The position numbers were made by a program, and so were the translations under genes. A stretch of DNA of 5,675 nt from Rhodanobacter sp. UBA5168. Lineage in GTDB: Bacteria; Pseudomonadota; Gammaproteobacteria; Xanthomonadales; Rhodanobacteraceae. Below are positions 5,452-5,675 of the stretch, piece by piece. The notes beneath the pieces are model-generated. The model was given only the letters and a program-made list of their open reading frames with translations. It made no database searches and was not told the origin of the DNA. The number at the start of each line of letters is the position of its first letter. Position 1 is the first letter of the stretch. The stretch covers positions 4,222 through 9,896 of the forward strand of contig DHXA01000147.1 of NCBI GenBank assembly GCA_002413455.1, in the 5' to 3' direction.

Positions 5452-5675
5452 ATGAAACGGCTTCCCATGATGATGTTCGCGGGCGTACTGACGGTTGGCG
5501 CCGGTGCCGCGATGGCCGAGTCCCAGTCACTCAACGAATTCAGACCCCGAGTCATGCCGGTACTGGTGCATGTGGATGCCAGGGGCAAAGTCACCGAGGT
5601 CTCGCCGTCGATCGAGCTATCGCCGAAGGTCAACCGGCTGCTGCGGCAGAGCCTGGACGAAATGATCAGCAAGCC
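5452..5675 (+). CDS. Exported small protein, possibly TonB C-terminal-like (cut by window end)
   Basis: Seventy-four complete codons are visible before the window ends. The protein opens with a clear signal peptide (MKRLPMMMFAGVLTV, with probable cleavage after AMA22). The mature part reads VMPVLVHVDARGKVTEVSPS followed by a helical segment LSPKVNRLLRQSLDEMIS. A strand with the pattern V-x-V-D-x-x-G-x-V-T-x-V followed by an amphipathic helix recalls the TonB C-terminal fold, where a periplasmic domain contacts receptors. The usual transmembrane anchor and Pro-rich linker of true TonB are absent, so it would be a soluble periplasmic relative. The resemblance is short and the assignment tentative; calling it a hypothetical exported protein would also be fair. 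It has its own strong ribosome-binding site and lies 154 bases behind the hydrolase, so an operon is possible but not shown. Confidence 0.8.
   Translation, partial: MKRLPMMMFAGVLTVGAGAAMAESQSLNEFRPRVMPVLVHVDARGKVTEVSPSIELSPKVNRLLRQSLDEMISK

Overview
The window is GC-rich, densely coded and entirely plus-strand in its gene layout. TonB-dependent receptors, a DUF4124 lipo/periplasmic-type protein, an Oar-type receptor tail and exported hydrolases together suggest a gammaproteobacterium of the Xanthomonadales/Lysobacterales (Rhodanobacteraceae or Xanthomonadaceae style, e.g. Dyella/Rhodanobacter/Luteibacter). This placement is inferred from gene content and composition, not from a marker gene.

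Layout. Positions 1-1145 hold the C-terminal barrel half of a TonB-dependent, siderophore-receptor-type outer-membrane protein. One base after its stop comes a seven-helix PnuC-family vitamin transporter (1147-1716). The pair reads as an import route: outer-membrane receptor, then inner-membrane facilitator, probably for nicotinamide riboside or a similar vitamin such as thiamine. After a 152-base gap there is a secreted DUF4124 protein with a coiled coil and a His/Asp-rich tail (1869-2492).

Positions 2493-2748 are noncoding, with two short inverted repeats. They lead into a GTG-started flavin-dependent monooxygenase (2749-3876) whose motifs look strikingly like plant YUCCA enzymes. Directly behind it lies a decapitated tail (about 70 codons) of a different, Oar-like TonB-dependent receptor (3898-4116), still followed by a hairpin and a textbook rho-independent terminator (4152-4183). 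This arrangement suggests that the monooxygenase segment replaced most of a receptor gene, leaving the receptor's 3' end and terminator.

After the terminator is a separate unit. A secreted alpha/beta hydrolase with a clear Ser-Asp-His triad (4377-5297) is preceded by a perfect 9-bp inverted repeat. A 154-base spacer with a strong stem-loop follows, then the start of an exported small protein with a weak resemblance to TonB C-terminal domains (5452 to the window end, incomplete).

No RNA genes, CRISPR arrays, complete insertion sequences or recombinases were seen. The most interesting points are the YUCCA-like monooxygenase and its junction with the receptor remnant. I do not see a convincing multi-gene novel system in this window.
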